A DNA stretch of 64,000 nt from Nonomuraea rhodomycinica (GTDB lineage: Bacteria > Actinomycetota > Actinomycetes > Streptosporangiales > Streptosporangiaceae), in assembly GCF_013363995.1 (NCBI RefSeq), contig NZ_JABWGO010000014.1, forward strand, positions 1 to 64,000, written 5' to 3'. Shown piece by piece: positions 7,800-16,624 of the stretch. Every line of letters begins with the position of its first letter. Positions within the stretch are counted from its first letter, which is position 1. The notes beneath the pieces are model-generated. The model worked only from the letters and a program-made list of their open reading frames with translations. It ran no database searches and was not told the DNA's origin. Both the position numbers and the translations under genes were made by a program.

Positions 7800-8462
7800 T
7801 CACGCGACCAGGCGCAACCAGGCCGCCGCGAGTGCGGCGTGACCGGCCGGCGTCGGGTGCACGCCGTCCATGGCCCAGTACTCAGGCCCGGTCGTCGCGG
7901 CGAGCTCGGCGAACATGCCGTCCGCGGCGAGCAGGTGCGCGCCGTACGTGCGGGCGAGCTCGCGCACGGCCTGGATCTTCGGGTCCAGGTCGGCGCGCCA
8001 CTCCTTCCGCTCCTCCTCGCCGATGTGGGCATCGCCGACCTCGACCAGGCCGCGAATCGGCAGGAGGAACGGCTCGATGAGGATCAGGCCGGCCCCGGCC
8101 TCGGCGAGGGGGGCGAGCAGCCGGTCGTAGCCCGCCGCGTACTCCTCCGCGGGGATCACGTGTCCGTCCGGGTCGTACGTGTGCCAGCCCATGTCGTTGC
8201 CGCCGACGAGGATCGACACCACGTCCGGGCGCGCGTCGAGCACGTCCGCCTGCCAGCGGGCTTCGAGGTCCATCACCTTGTCGCCCGCGACCCCGGTGTT
8301 CAGCCAGGTCACGGGCCGGTCGGGGTGCCGCAGGCCCCACTCGCCCGCGATGCGCAGCGGGTAACCGGACCCGAGGCCCTCTTCGCTCTCCAGCCGCCGG
8401 CAGTCGGTGACCGAATCGCCGGTGAACATCACGGTGCTTCCCGGGCGGAGGGTGATCGTCAT
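7800..8462 (-). CDS. SGNH/GDSL-type hydrolase
   Basis: A 220-residue cytoplasmic protein without a signal peptide. The catalytic blocks are visible in order: GDS with Ser17 (block I, MFTGDSVTD), a GVAGDKV glycine block, SILVGGNDMG (block III, Asn) and MDGVHPTPAGH near the C-terminus with the Asp/His pair (block V). This is a rhamnogalacturonan acetylesterase/lysophospholipase-like esterase; the natural ester is unknown. The ATG at 8462 follows AGGAGA. It lies 56 bases downstream of the FAD monooxygenase on the same strand and may be co-transcribed. Confidence 0.85.
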   Translation of the reverse strand: MTITLRPGSTVMFTGDSVTDCRRLESEEGLGSGYPLRIAGEWGLRHPDRPVTWLNTGVAGDKVMDLEARWQADVLDARPDVVSILVGGNDMGWHTYDPDGHVIPAEEYAAGYDRLLAPLAEAGAGLILIEPFLLPIRGLVEVGDAHIGEEERKEWRADLDPKIQAVRELARTYGAHLLAADGMFAELAATTGPEYWAMDGVHPTPAGHAALAAAWLRLVA

Positions 8463-8518
8463 GTGGTTCTCCTGGACATCGGTCGAGGGGAGGAAAGGTT
8501 CACCGTTCGAGCGGCTCA

Positions 8519-10039
8519 TCATCCGGTTGCCGGCCGGCCGAACCAACGGCTCGCGGCCCGCTCGAACCCGTCACGATCGGGCTCGTGATCGCCCACCCAG
8601 GCGACCACGCCGTCGGGCCGGACAAGCACGGCACCCGATCCGAGGTCGTCTCCCGCCGGCCCGGCCACGTACCGGATCCGGCCCGTCCACCCCGTCGCCG
8701 AGTCGGCCAGGCGCCGGTCGACGCTGAAGTCGAGAGCGACGCCGCGTCCGTCCCGCATCAGGTCGCCGAGGCGAGTGCCGTCCCCGAGACGAAGGTCCGG
8801 GGCGTTGCGGCCGGTCAGCGGATGCCCGCCGCCGAGGGCGTAGCGGATCGACGATCCCGACGTCTTCTCGAACACGTACGTCGTCCCGTCACGGGTCCCG
8901 ATCAGGTCTCGGACCACGCCCTGGATCGCCTGGGCATGCGCGTCCGGCCGCATGACCGCCGTCTGGGCGCGCGTCCAGTCGAGCGCCCAGGCGCCGACCG
9001 GACGGCGCTCGCCGGTGTAGGTGTCGAGCAGCCCGTCCGGCGCGTGCCCGTGCACGGTCGCCGCGAGCTTCCATCCCAGGTTCATGGCGTCGCCGATGCC
9101 GAGGTTGAGTCCCTGCGCCCCGAGGGGAGAGTGGATGTGGGCGGCGTCGCCCGCGAGCAGGACGCGCCCCCGCCGGTAGGTGGTCGTCTGCATCGCCCGA
9201 TCGGTGAAGCTGGAGGCGAGGCGGACGTCGCTCAGCGTCACGTCCGTACCGGACACCCGGCGCAGGACCGCCTGGAGATGGTCGCGAGTCGGCCGCTGCG
9301 AGCGATCGAACGCGCCGCCGTCGAACTCCAGCATGCCGACGTACCCCTCCGCCGGCGTCCGGAGGTACATGCCCGTCGGCGTCAGGTTGAAGCCGGGGCG
9401 CAGCTTCTCGGGATCGGCGACGGTGGCGAGCACGACGTAGCCGGTGAACTGCGGCTCGGTGCCGAGGAACTCGAAGCCCGCGAGCCCGCGCACCGTGCTG
9501 CGTCCGCCATCGCAGCCGACGACCCAGCGCGCCGCGTACTCGTGCTCGCCGGCTCGCACGACCACGACCCCGTCGTCCTCATCGTCCCGCGCGATGCCGG
9601 AGACGGCGACGCCGCGCCTGACCTGCACGCCGAGCACGGACGCCCGCTCGGACAGCACCGTCTCGACCGCTTCGAGGTCGGTCATGACGCCGTCCATCGC
9701 CGGGCCGGGAAGCCGGAACGGCAGGGCGGCGATGTCGACGTTGGCCGGATCGAGCATCATGCCGGCGAAGTGGCCCGCGCCACGAGGCTGTGCCGGCTCC
9801 TCCGCGACGGGACGGTCGCCGACGCCCGACGCCTTCAGCAGCGGGTGCAGCATTCCCCGCCGGTAGAACGCCTCGACCGACGCCGCGGACAGGCCCCGCA
9901 TCCCGAGCGGGTCCGCCTTCCACGGGGAACCGGGCTCCGGCTCCCGCTCCAGCACCAGGACAGAACAGCCCGCGAGGCCGAGCTCGCAGGCGAGGAGAAG
10001 ACCCACCGGGCCGGCGCCCACGATCACTACGTCATGCAT
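8519..10039 (-). CDS. FAD-dependent aromatic-ring monooxygenase
   Basis: A 506-residue protein of the group A flavin monooxygenase family, as in anthracycline and rifamycin tailoring hydroxylases. It has GxGxxG at residues 8-13 (IVGAGPVGLLLACEL), the DG motif in VVGCDGGRSTVRG, the GD motif in RVLLAGDAAHIHSPLGAQG, and a C-terminal thioredoxin-like segment ending RASRWFGRPATG. Expected reaction: NAD(P)H- and O2-dependent hydroxylation of an aromatic or polyketide-like substrate. The ATG at 10039 is preceded by AAGGGAG. Divergent from a BTAD-type activator, which may control it. Confidence 0.85.
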   Translation of the reverse strand: MHDVVIVGAGPVGLLLACELGLAGCSVLVLEREPEPGSPWKADPLGMRGLSAASVEAFYRRGMLHPLLKASGVGDRPVAEEPAQPRGAGHFAGMMLDPANVDIAALPFRLPGPAMDGVMTDLEAVETVLSERASVLGVQVRRGVAVSGIARDDEDDGVVVVRAGEHEYAARWVVGCDGGRSTVRGLAGFEFLGTEPQFTGYVVLATVADPEKLRPGFNLTPTGMYLRTPAEGYVGMLEFDGGAFDRSQRPTRDHLQAVLRRVSGTDVTLSDVRLASSFTDRAMQTTTYRRGRVLLAGDAAHIHSPLGAQGLNLGIGDAMNLGWKLAATVHGHAPDGLLDTYTGERRPVGAWALDWTRAQTAVMRPDAHAQAIQGVVRDLIGTRDGTTYVFEKTSGSSIRYALGGGHPLTGRNAPDLRLGDGTRLGDLMRDGRGVALDFSVDRRLADSATGWTGRIRYVAGPAGDDLGSGAVLVRPDGVVAWVGDHEPDRDGFERAASRWFGRPATG

Positions 10040-10196
10040 CAGAACTCCCTTCCGAAGCCTGTCTTCCGATGCACGCCAAGACTGACCCGGGCCGCTCACA
10101 TGGGGCGCACACGGCGCTGACATGGCGGTCACGCACGGCACTTGCCGGTCCTGCCATGATTTGGGGACTCGAAGGTGCGCACGCCAAGATTGGGAG

Positions 10197-13100
10197 ATGG
10201 ACGGGGATGCGCCGCTTCGTGTCACGCTGCTCGGCGCTTTTCAGGCGTCCCGCGGTGACGCCGCCCTGCCCGTTCCGGGTGCCCGGTTGCAGGCTCTGCT
10301 CGTACGGCTGGCGCTCGCCGGCGGGCGCCCGATCGATCAGGGCGTCCTGGTCGACGCGATCTGGGCCGAGGACCTGCCCGCCGGCCCCGCCCACGCCCTG
10401 CAGGCCCTGGTCTCGCGGCTGCGCCGGGCCCTCGGCTCGGCCGGCGACGTCGCGCAGGTCGCCGGCGGCTACCGGCTGAACGTGGACGCGGCCGACGTGG
10501 ACGCGCTGCGGTTCGAGCGGCTCGCCGCCGCCGGCCGTGACCGCGTGCGCGCCGGCGACACGCATGCCGCGGCTGCCTTGCTCGCCGAGGCCGTGGCGCT
10601 GTGGGGCGACCGTCCCGGCGCCGAGCCCACGGCCGTCGCCGCGGTGGCGCCCGCCGCCGCGACCCGGCTGGCCCACGCCTCGGTCGAAGCCGTCGCCGAC
10701 CTCGCCGGCGCCGAGCTGACGCTGGGCCGCGCCGACGCGGCCGCCGCCCGCCTGACCGCCCTGCTCACCGAGCACCCCGTCCACGAGCGGGCGGCCGCGC
10801 TGCTCATGGACGCGCTCACCGCCCAGGGCCGCCAGGCCGAGGCCCTGGCCCTGTACGAGCGGGTCCGCGCAACCCTGGCCGACGTGCTCGGCGCCGACCC
10901 GGGCGCCGCGCTGCGCGAGCGCCACCTGCGTCTGCTGCGCGCCGAGCGGCCCGCCCCGGCGTCCGGCACCGCGCGGACCGGGCCGAGCAACCTGCCCGCC
11001 CCGGCGTCCGGCACCGCGCGGACCAGGCCGAGCAACCTCCCCGCGCCGCTGACCGGCTTCATCGGGCGCGACGACGACCTCGCCCGGATCGACACGCTGC
11101 TCGCCGCCGGGCGCCTGGTCACCGTGCTCGGTCCCGGCGGCGCCGGCAAGACCAGGCTCGCCGTCGAGGCCGCCCGCCGGCACCACGACGCGTACGGCCA
11201 CGACGCCTGGATGATCGATCTCGCCTCGGTCACCGAGCCGGCCAAGGTCGGCGCGGCCGTGCTCGCCGGGATCGGGCTGCGCGGCGGCGCGATGTTCGAG
11301 GCCCGGACGCGGGTCGAGGGCTCCGACCTGGACGTGCTCGCCGACCAGCTCGGTGACCGGGAGAGCCTGCTGCTGGTCGACAACTGCGAGCACCTGATCG
11401 ACGCCGTGGCCCACCTGGTCGCGGCCCTGCTGCCCCGATGCTCCGCGCTGCGCGTGCTGGCCACCAGCCGCGAACCCCTCGCGGTCGACGGCGAGGCGCT
11501 GGTGCCGCTCGGCCCGCTCCCGCTGCCCGGGCCGGACGACGGCGTCGAGCAGACCCGGCGGGCGGCGTCGGTACGCCTGTTCACCGAGCGGGCCGCGGCC
11601 GTGCGCCCGGGCTTCGAGGTGGACGAGACGACGTTGCCCGAGGTCCGGCGGGTGGTCCGCGGCCTGGACGGGATGCCGCTGGCGCTGGAGCTGGCCGCGG
11701 CCCGGCTGCGGACGCTGTCGCTGCCCGAGCTGGCCGACGGGCTGTCCGACCGGTTCCGGCTGCTCACCACCGGCAGCCGCACCGCGCTGCCCCGGCACCG
11801 CACGCTGCGCGCGGTCATCGCCTGGAGCTGGCAGCTGCTGAGCGAGCACGAGCGTACAGTCGCCGAACGCGTCTCGATCCTGCCCGGCGGCGTCACACCG
11901 GCCTCGGCCACCGCGGTCTGCGCCGGCACCGCGGTGCCGGCTGCCGACATTCCCGAGCTGCTCGCGGCCCTGGTCGACCGGTCGCTGCTGCAGCTCGCGC
12001 CCGATCCGGGCCGCTACCGCATGCTGGAGACGCTGCGCGAGTACGGCACCGGCCGCCTGGCCGAGACGGGCGACCTCGGCACCGTCCGCGACCTGGCCGC
12101 CGGCCACTTCACCGCGCTCATGGCCCGGTACGATCCGCAGCTGCGCGGCCCCGGCCAGCTCGCGGCCATGCGCGTCATCAGCGCCGAGTACGACAACGCG
12201 CTGGCCGCCCTGCGCCGGCGGTGCGACACCGGCGACGCTCCCGGCGCGGTCGCGCTCGCCCTGAGCCTGACCTGGTACTGGCAGATGTTCGGCCGACACC
12301 GCGACGCGGCCTACTGGCTGGGCGAGGCCCTGGCGGTGCCCTGCGGGGAGCCGACGCCCGACCGCGACTGCGCCCAGGCGATCTACCTGTCCAACCGGCT
12401 CGACACCCGGCCAGGGATGACCGCCGGGGAGGCCGCGGGCGACCGGGCGCGGATACGTGAGCTGACCAACCGGCTGCTCGCCCACCCGGAGCTGCCCGGC
12501 CCGTACGGCGCGTACGCGCTCACGCTCGCGTTCCTGCAGGAGGAGAAGGCCGCGCTCGCGATCGTCGAGCACCTGGCCGACGGCGACGACGTGTGGCTGT
12601 CCGGGCTGGCCCACATGTTCCGGGCCCGGCTCGCCGAGAACGCGGGCGAGCTCGGCAGGACGCGCACCGACGTGACCGCGGCCCTGGCCCGTTTCCGGCA
12701 GGTCGGCGACCGCTGGGGCCAGGCCGCCGCCCTGCCGATGCGCGCCCAGCTGCGGCAGTACGACGGCGACCTCGGCGGCGCGCTGGCCGACCTGCGCGAG
12801 GCCCGGTCGCTGGCCGGCGAGTTCGGCCCGCTCGGCCTCGGCGACCAGGTGTTCAGCGACCTGCGCTGGATCGACCTGCACCTTCGGCGCGGCGAGAGCG
12901 ACCTGGCGATCGCGATGACCGAGTCGGCCCGCGAGCGGGCGCGGCGGGCGACCTCGAAGGAGCTGCTGCTCCTCTTCGACGCGTGGGAGGCCGGCTTCCG
13001 GGTGCGGCTCGGCGACCTGGACCGGGCGCGGGCACTGCTCGACGACGCCGAACGAGAGCTCGACGGCGACGCCACGTTCGCCGGTGACCACGTGCGGACG

Positions 13101-13490
13101 CTGGTCGGCAGCGCACGGGCCGCGCTCTGCCTGGAGACGGGCGACCTGGCCGGCGCGGAGAAGGCGCTGGAGAAGGCGTACGCGGCGGCGTCGGCCAGCC
13201 GGGACCTGCCGATCCTGTCGCTGGTGGCGGTGAACGCCGCCGCGTACGCCGGGGCGCACGGACGGCACCACGAGTCGGCCGTCCTGCTCGGCGCCGCGTC
13301 CCGGCTGCGCGGCGCTCACGACCACACCGATCGGCAGGTCCTCGAGCTCACCCGCCGGGGGCGGGCCGCGCTGGGCGAGGACGCCTTCGCCGCGGCGTAC
13401 GGGAAGGGCTGGCAACTGGACGGGAAGACGGCCACGACCGCAGCCGACCCGGCCCGGCTGCGCGGGGAAACTGGTCCGCGCTCGATGTGA
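10197..13490 (+). CDS. AfsR/SARP-family regulator (winged helix, BTAD, NB-ARC, TPR)
   Basis: A 1097-residue regulator. Domains in order: OmpR-type winged helix (about 8-90, RVTLLGAFQASRGD through VAGGYRLNVDAADVD), BTAD domain (about 95-245), a proline/alanine linker containing a 15-residue tandem duplication, an NB-ARC/STAND ATPase (Walker A GPGGAGKTRLA near 310-320, Walker B LLLVDNCEHL near 390, GMPLALELAA further on), and a long TPR-like C-terminus. Such proteins switch on neighbouring secondary-metabolite or degradation genes after nucleotide-dependent oligomerisation. Start ATG 10197 chosen because conserved sequence begins there (MDGDAPLRVTLLG), although its GGGAG is too close to be ideal. 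Divergent from the FAD monooxygenase. Confidence 0.85.
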   Translation: MDGDAPLRVTLLGAFQASRGDAALPVPGARLQALLVRLALAGGRPIDQGVLVDAIWAEDLPAGPAHALQALVSRLRRALGSAGDVAQVAGGYRLNVDAADVDALRFERLAAAGRDRVRAGDTHAAAALLAEAVALWGDRPGAEPTAVAAVAPAAATRLAHASVEAVADLAGAELTLGRADAAAARLTALLTEHPVHERAAALLMDALTAQGRQAEALALYERVRATLADVLGADPGAALRERHLRLLRAERPAPASGTARTGPSNLPAPASGTARTRPSNLPAPLTGFIGRDDDLARIDTLLAAGRLVTVLGPGGAGKTRLAVEAARRHHDAYGHDAWMIDLASVTEPAKVGAAVLAGIGLRGGAMFEARTRVEGSDLDVLADQLGDRESLLLVDNCEHLIDAVAHLVAALLPRCSALRVLATSREPLAVDGEALVPLGPLPLPGPDDGVEQTRRAASVRLFTERAAAVRPGFEVDETTLPEVRRVVRGLDGMPLALELAAARLRTLSLPELADGLSDRFRLLTTGSRTALPRHRTLRAVIAWSWQLLSEHERTVAERVSILPGGVTPASATAVCAGTAVPAADIPELLAALVDRSLLQLAPDPGRYRMLETLREYGTGRLAETGDLGTVRDLAAGHFTALMARYDPQLRGPGQLAAMRVISAEYDNALAALRRRCDTGDAPGAVALALSLTWYWQMFGRHRDAAYWLGEALAVPCGEPTPDRDCAQAIYLSNRLDTRPGMTAGEAAGDRARIRELTNRLLAHPELPGPYGAYALTLAFLQEEKAALAIVEHLADGDDVWLSGLAHMFRARLAENAGELGRTRTDVTAALARFRQVGDRWGQAAALPMRAQLRQYDGDLGGALADLREARSLAGEFGPLGLGDQVFSDLRWIDLHLRRGESDLAIAMTESARERARRATSKELLLLFDAWEAGFRVRLGDLDRARALLDDAERELDGDATFAGDHVRTLVGSARAALCLETGDLAGAEKALEKAYAAASASRDLPILSLVAVNAAAYAGAHGRHHESAVLLGAASRLRGAHDHTDRQVLELTRRGRAALGEDAFAAAYGKGWQLDGKTATTAADPARLRGETGPRSM
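10950..11039 (+). repeat. 45-bp tandem duplication inside the BTAD regulator linker
   Basis: Two copies, 10950-10994 and 10995-11039, differ at few positions and encode PAPASGTARTGPSNL and PAPASGTARTRPSNL. The unit is a multiple of three, so the frame is kept. It lengthens the linker between the BTAD and the ATPase domain. Confidence 0.9.
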
Positions 13491-13606
13491 GTCACCTGGC
13501 CACCGGCACGTCTCCCACACCTCCACCGCGTTTCGCGACCTGACCGCCGACGGCACGTCCACAACCTGAAGGAACGCCGCTCGCCGCCACCGCCGCCCGC
13601 ACGGGC

Positions 13607-14419
13607 TCAGAACCGGTAGCGGAGAATGCGCACTCCTTGCCGGGACAAGACCGTGCTGCGGGCGGTGAGACGGGTCAGCGCCCGCAGGGGTTGCGGGAAC
13701 CGGGCTATTTCCGGTGCGCGGGTGAGGATCTGCTCCTCGATCAGTTCGAGGCCGGCGCCCCAGGACTCCGGCTCGTGTGGGTCGTCGAAGCCCTGGGCGG
13801 CTTTGATGCCGAGCGCCTTGATGGTCGGGTGGTACTTCATGGCCCAGGCGGCGAAGCGGGTGTAGCCGTTGAGCGCGAACTCGCCCGAAGGGAAATGGCC
13901 GGCCAGCGCGCGGGTCATCGCCTGGAAGGAGTCGCCGGGCATGAAGGGAAGCAGCCCCTCGGCGACGATCATGGCCGGCCGGTCGCCGGGGATGGCTGTG
14001 AGCCAGTCGGAGCTGGTGAGGTCGGCTCCGACCAGGTGGGAACGGCCGGGCAGACGTTCGGCCCGCAGCTGCACCACTTCCGGGAAGTCGATGTCGTACC
14101 AGTCGACGCCGGGCGGAGGATCACAGCGGACCATCCTGGTGTCCAGGCCGCAGCCCAGGTCGAGCACCACGCATCCCGGATGAGCGGCGATGTAGGCGCG
14201 GACGACGCCGTCGAGCTTCTTGGCGCGCAGTGCTGTGGTGAGGACGAGGTTGGGTTTGACCTTCAGCTTGCCGAAGTCGTAATCGATGGTGCCGGCCAGG
14301 TCGGCGGAGAGCGTGTCGCCGAGGATCGGGCTGGGCCGCCCGGCGTCCAGGGCCCTGGCGTACAGAGTGAGCAGCAGCGTTTCCTGGATCAGCCCGAGCT
14401 TGGGTTGCCAGCGGTGCAT
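13607..14419 (-). CDS. Class I SAM-dependent methyltransferase, LCM/TcmP-like O-methyltransferase
   Basis: A 270-residue protein with motif I CVVLDLGCGLDTRMVRCD at residues 83-100, characteristic of the leucine carboxyl methyltransferase family, which includes the polyketide O-methyltransferase TcmP. It also has the acidic motif II region WYDIDFPEVVQLR and MIVAEGLLPFM. It should transfer a methyl group from S-adenosylmethionine to a carboxyl or hydroxyl of a small molecule. It is the last gene of a minus-strand operon, starting 9 bases after the GbsR-like regulator gene ends. Convergent with the BTAD regulator. Confidence 0.85.
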   Translation of the reverse strand: MHRWQPKLGLIQETLLLTLYARALDAGRPSPILGDTLSADLAGTIDYDFGKLKVKPNLVLTTALRAKKLDGVVRAYIAAHPGCVVLDLGCGLDTRMVRCDPPPGVDWYDIDFPEVVQLRAERLPGRSHLVGADLTSSDWLTAIPGDRPAMIVAEGLLPFMPGDSFQAMTRALAGHFPSGEFALNGYTRFAAWAMKYHPTIKALGIKAAQGFDDPHEPESWGAGLELIEEQILTRAPEIARFPQPLRALTRLTARSTVLSRQGVRILRYRF

Positions 14420-14428
14420 GGGGATTCC

Positions 14429-14884
14429 TTAACGGCGTAGCGGATGACGGGCCGCGAGATTCTGCAGCCACGTCAGGGAGTCGTGGGCGGCCTTGATGCG
14501 CTCGGCGCGGTGCCCCTCGCCGCCCACGATGTCGAGCCCTTCGTCGGCGATCTCGCCGAACGCGCTCAGGCTTTCGAGCTTGCGCTGGATGACCTTCTGC
14601 CAGGCGTCGTCTTCGATGCGGTAGTAGGAGACGCGATCGCCGGGCCGTCTCACCTTCTTGACCAGGCCGATGGCCGTGAGGAAGCGCATGTTCGAGGTGA
14701 GCGAGGCCCGGCTGGCCTGGATGACGTCCGCGATCTGGCCGGCGGACTGCTCGGCCGGGTCGCAGATCATGAGCCATCCGAGGATGCGTCCGGTGATGGG
14801 TGGCAGCCCCCACTCCTCGACGCAGAAGGCGGTCACCCGCTCCACCCAGCGGAGCAGCCGGTCCTGCTGTTCCTCAGTGCTCAT
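14429..14884 (-). CDS. GbsR/MarR-family transcriptional regulator
   Basis: A 151-residue regulator. Its N-terminus (WVERVTAFCVEEWGLPPITG) and the winged-helix segment SAGQIADVIQASRASLTSNMRFLTAIGLVKKV with wing RPGDRVSYYRIED match the GbsR branch of MarR proteins, which often control osmolyte, lipid or efflux genes. The C-terminal third is helical. Middle gene of a three-gene operon: 33 bases after the hydrolase, 9 bases before the methyltransferase. The inverted repeat upstream of the operon is its likely operator, giving negative autoregulation. Confidence 0.85.
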   Translation of the reverse strand: MSTEEQQDRLLRWVERVTAFCVEEWGLPPITGRILGWLMICDPAEQSAGQIADVIQASRASLTSNMRFLTAIGLVKKVRRPGDRVSYYRIEDDAWQKVIQRKLESLSAFGEIADEGLDIVGGEGHRAERIKAAHDSLTWLQNLAARHPLRR

Positions 14885-14917
14885 CGTCGCGTCCTCCGTT
14901 GTTGATCGTGTGCCGGT

Positions 14918-15847
14918 TCACTGTGTCATGGCGGCCACCGACTCGTAGGTGGGTGTCGGGGTGATGTCCGCGAGCCGGGTCCTGCGCAGGTAGAGGTCGA
15001 ACCAGTCGATCGCGAGCGCCGTCGCCTCCTCCAGGCCCGGGCCGGTGTACAGGCCGAGCACGTCGTAGGGCAGCACCGCGAGCCGCTTGGGCTCGCCCGC
15101 CTTGGCGAAGGCACTTTGCGCCTCCTCCAGCATGTGGTACGGGTCCCAGCCGCCGTTGGCGATCATCAGCAGCGGCGTCGGCGCGAGCCGGTGGATGAGG
15201 TCCTCCGGGGCGAAGGTGAGCAGGTGCTCGGCCGAGTCGAGGGTCTTCTCGTTGCGGTAGGTGGGAAACAGGCGGGTCGACATGTCCGGGGTGTCCTTCA
15301 CGCTGTCGCCCTCCAGCGTCAGGTGCGGCACGCGAGCGCTCTCCCCGCCTTCGTAGCGCCGCTGCCAGTCCTGCTGCAGCCGGTCGCGCAGCGCGTGGAC
15401 ACCGGCACGGCCCAGGAGGCGTTCCATGTACCGCCATCCGTTCCACACGCTGGGGCTCTGCACGACGACGCACTTGATGCGCCGATCGAGCACGGCGGCC
15501 TGGGCCGCCACCGAGCCGCCGACGCTCACCCCCCACACCCCGATCCGCTCCGGCTGCACTTCGGGACGGGTCTGCAGGTAGGACACGGCGCTGCGGAAGT
15601 CCTCCACCTGCCGCTCCGGGTAGTCCAGGCCGCGCGGCTCGCCTTCGCTCGAGCCGACCGTGCGGTAGTCGATGGCCAGCACCGCGAAGCCGGCCTTGAC
15701 GAAGTACGGCGCGAAGAACGCCAGCGCCTCTTTGACCATCACCCCGCTGTGCCCGAGCACCAGCCCGGGGACCGGGTCGCTCGTGTCGGGCAGGTAGAGG
15801 TCGCCCGCGCAGCGGGTGCCGAGGCTGTTGAAGGTCACGTGTTCCAT
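14918..15847 (-). CDS. Alpha/beta hydrolase, dienelactone hydrolase/YcjY-like
   Basis: A 309-residue protein with an alpha/beta hydrolase fold: the oxyanion region LVLGHSGVMVKEAL, strand VLAIDYRTVGSSEG, nucleophile elbow GVWGVSVGGS, the acid candidate near MIANGGWDPYHML, and a C-terminal helix pair. No signal peptide. Related proteins hydrolyse small esters or lactones; the substrate is unknown. The ATG at 15847 is preferred because GGAG ends 6 bases upstream; an in-frame ATG at 15859 is possible but has only a weak site. First gene of the hydrolase-GbsR-methyltransferase operon. Confidence 0.85.
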   Translation of the reverse strand: MEHVTFNSLGTRCAGDLYLPDTSDPVPGLVLGHSGVMVKEALAFFAPYFVKAGFAVLAIDYRTVGSSEGEPRGLDYPERQVEDFRSAVSYLQTRPEVQPERIGVWGVSVGGSVAAQAAVLDRRIKCVVVQSPSVWNGWRYMERLLGRAGVHALRDRLQQDWQRRYEGGESARVPHLTLEGDSVKDTPDMSTRLFPTYRNEKTLDSAEHLLTFAPEDLIHRLAPTPLLMIANGGWDPYHMLEEAQSAFAKAGEPKRLAVLPYDVLGLYTGPGLEEATALAIDWFDLYLRRTRLADITPTPTYESVAAMTQ

Positions 15848-15867
15848 GGTTTGCTCCATGCCTGTTG

Positions 15868-15901
15868 GCTAGTTATTTCAAACATGACTGAAATATCTAG
15901 C
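15868..15901. promoter_or_regulatory. Large inverted repeat upstream of the hydrolase/GbsR operon
   Basis: Arms GCTAGTTATTTCA (15868-15880) and TGAAATATCTAGC (15889-15901) match at 12 of 13 positions around an 8-base spacer. The element is AT-rich against a GC-rich background and lies about 10-20 bases before the operon's first start codons. It is the best candidate operator for the GbsR-like regulator. Confidence 0.65.
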
Positions 15902-15917
15902 AATGTCAATCCGGTAG

Positions 15918-16440
15918 ACCGTTACCGAGTTCCGCCACGCCCGCGTCCGCTCCAAGGGCGGCGCCATCGAATACGTGCACTGGGCCACCGCCACCGCCAC
16001 AGCCCGCCTGCCGCCTCGCCTGCTGCCCCGTCTGCTCGCCGGCCGCGCCGCCGGCCCGGTGTTCCTGGCCGACCGACGCGCCCCCGCCTCCGGACGACGC
16101 GCGCCGGCGGCCGCCGACACCTGCCCCCCACCTACGGCCACGGCCGCCTGTCCTGCCTGCGCGCCGAGCACCTGTTCAAGACAGCCTCAGCCGAGCTCGA
16201 CCCCCACAGCGACGGCTGGACCCTGCACCAGCTGCGCCACAGCGCGCTGACCCACCTGGCCGCCTCCGGCCCAACCACGCCCGAACTGCAGGCGAAGTCC
16301 CGCGGTGGACGACGGCGACCTCGGACACGGCCGGGTCGCCCTGCACCTGGCCGGCCCCGGCCGCTACGTACGCCTGGGTGAGGAGACCTCCGCCCGCGTC
16401 ACCGCCGAGCACGACCCCGCAGCCCGACGACGCAAGCGCC
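15918..16440 (+). pseudogene. Tyrosine recombinase/integrase C-terminal remnant, frameshifted
   Basis: Three segments in shifting frames add up to the C-terminal half of an actinobacterial tyrosine recombinase. Frame A gives EFRHARVRSKGGAIEYVHW; after a shift near 16125 comes HLFKTASAELDPHSDGW followed by the HxxR box LHQLRHSALTHLAASG; after a second shift near 16300 comes RYVRLGEETSARVTAEHD, where the active-site tyrosine neighbourhood should be. The upstream frame is closed by a TAG at 15915, immediately after the operator repeat. At least two frameshifts and loss of the N-terminal half make it nonfunctional. It borders the coiled-coil gene downstream. Confidence 0.7.
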
Positions 16441-16624
16441 CGAACCCACACCACTGGGTGATCTTGCATCGTCGGAGCAGTCCCGATCAGACTGCTGGAC
16501 GAGTACGCCGGGTGACGCAGGCGCGGTCCTAGCCGAGGCGGGCGCGGCCGGCGTGCGGGCAGACGCCGGCCGCGGCCGGGTGGCGCACGGGAACGGGGCC
16601 GCGTTCGGTCGGCCAGGCGAGCAC

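Noticed and set aside
10032-13562. 1176-codon open frame opposite the BTAD regulator
   Set aside because: Repetitive Gly/Gln/Arg/Val composition, no domain, and exact overlap with a well-supported gene.
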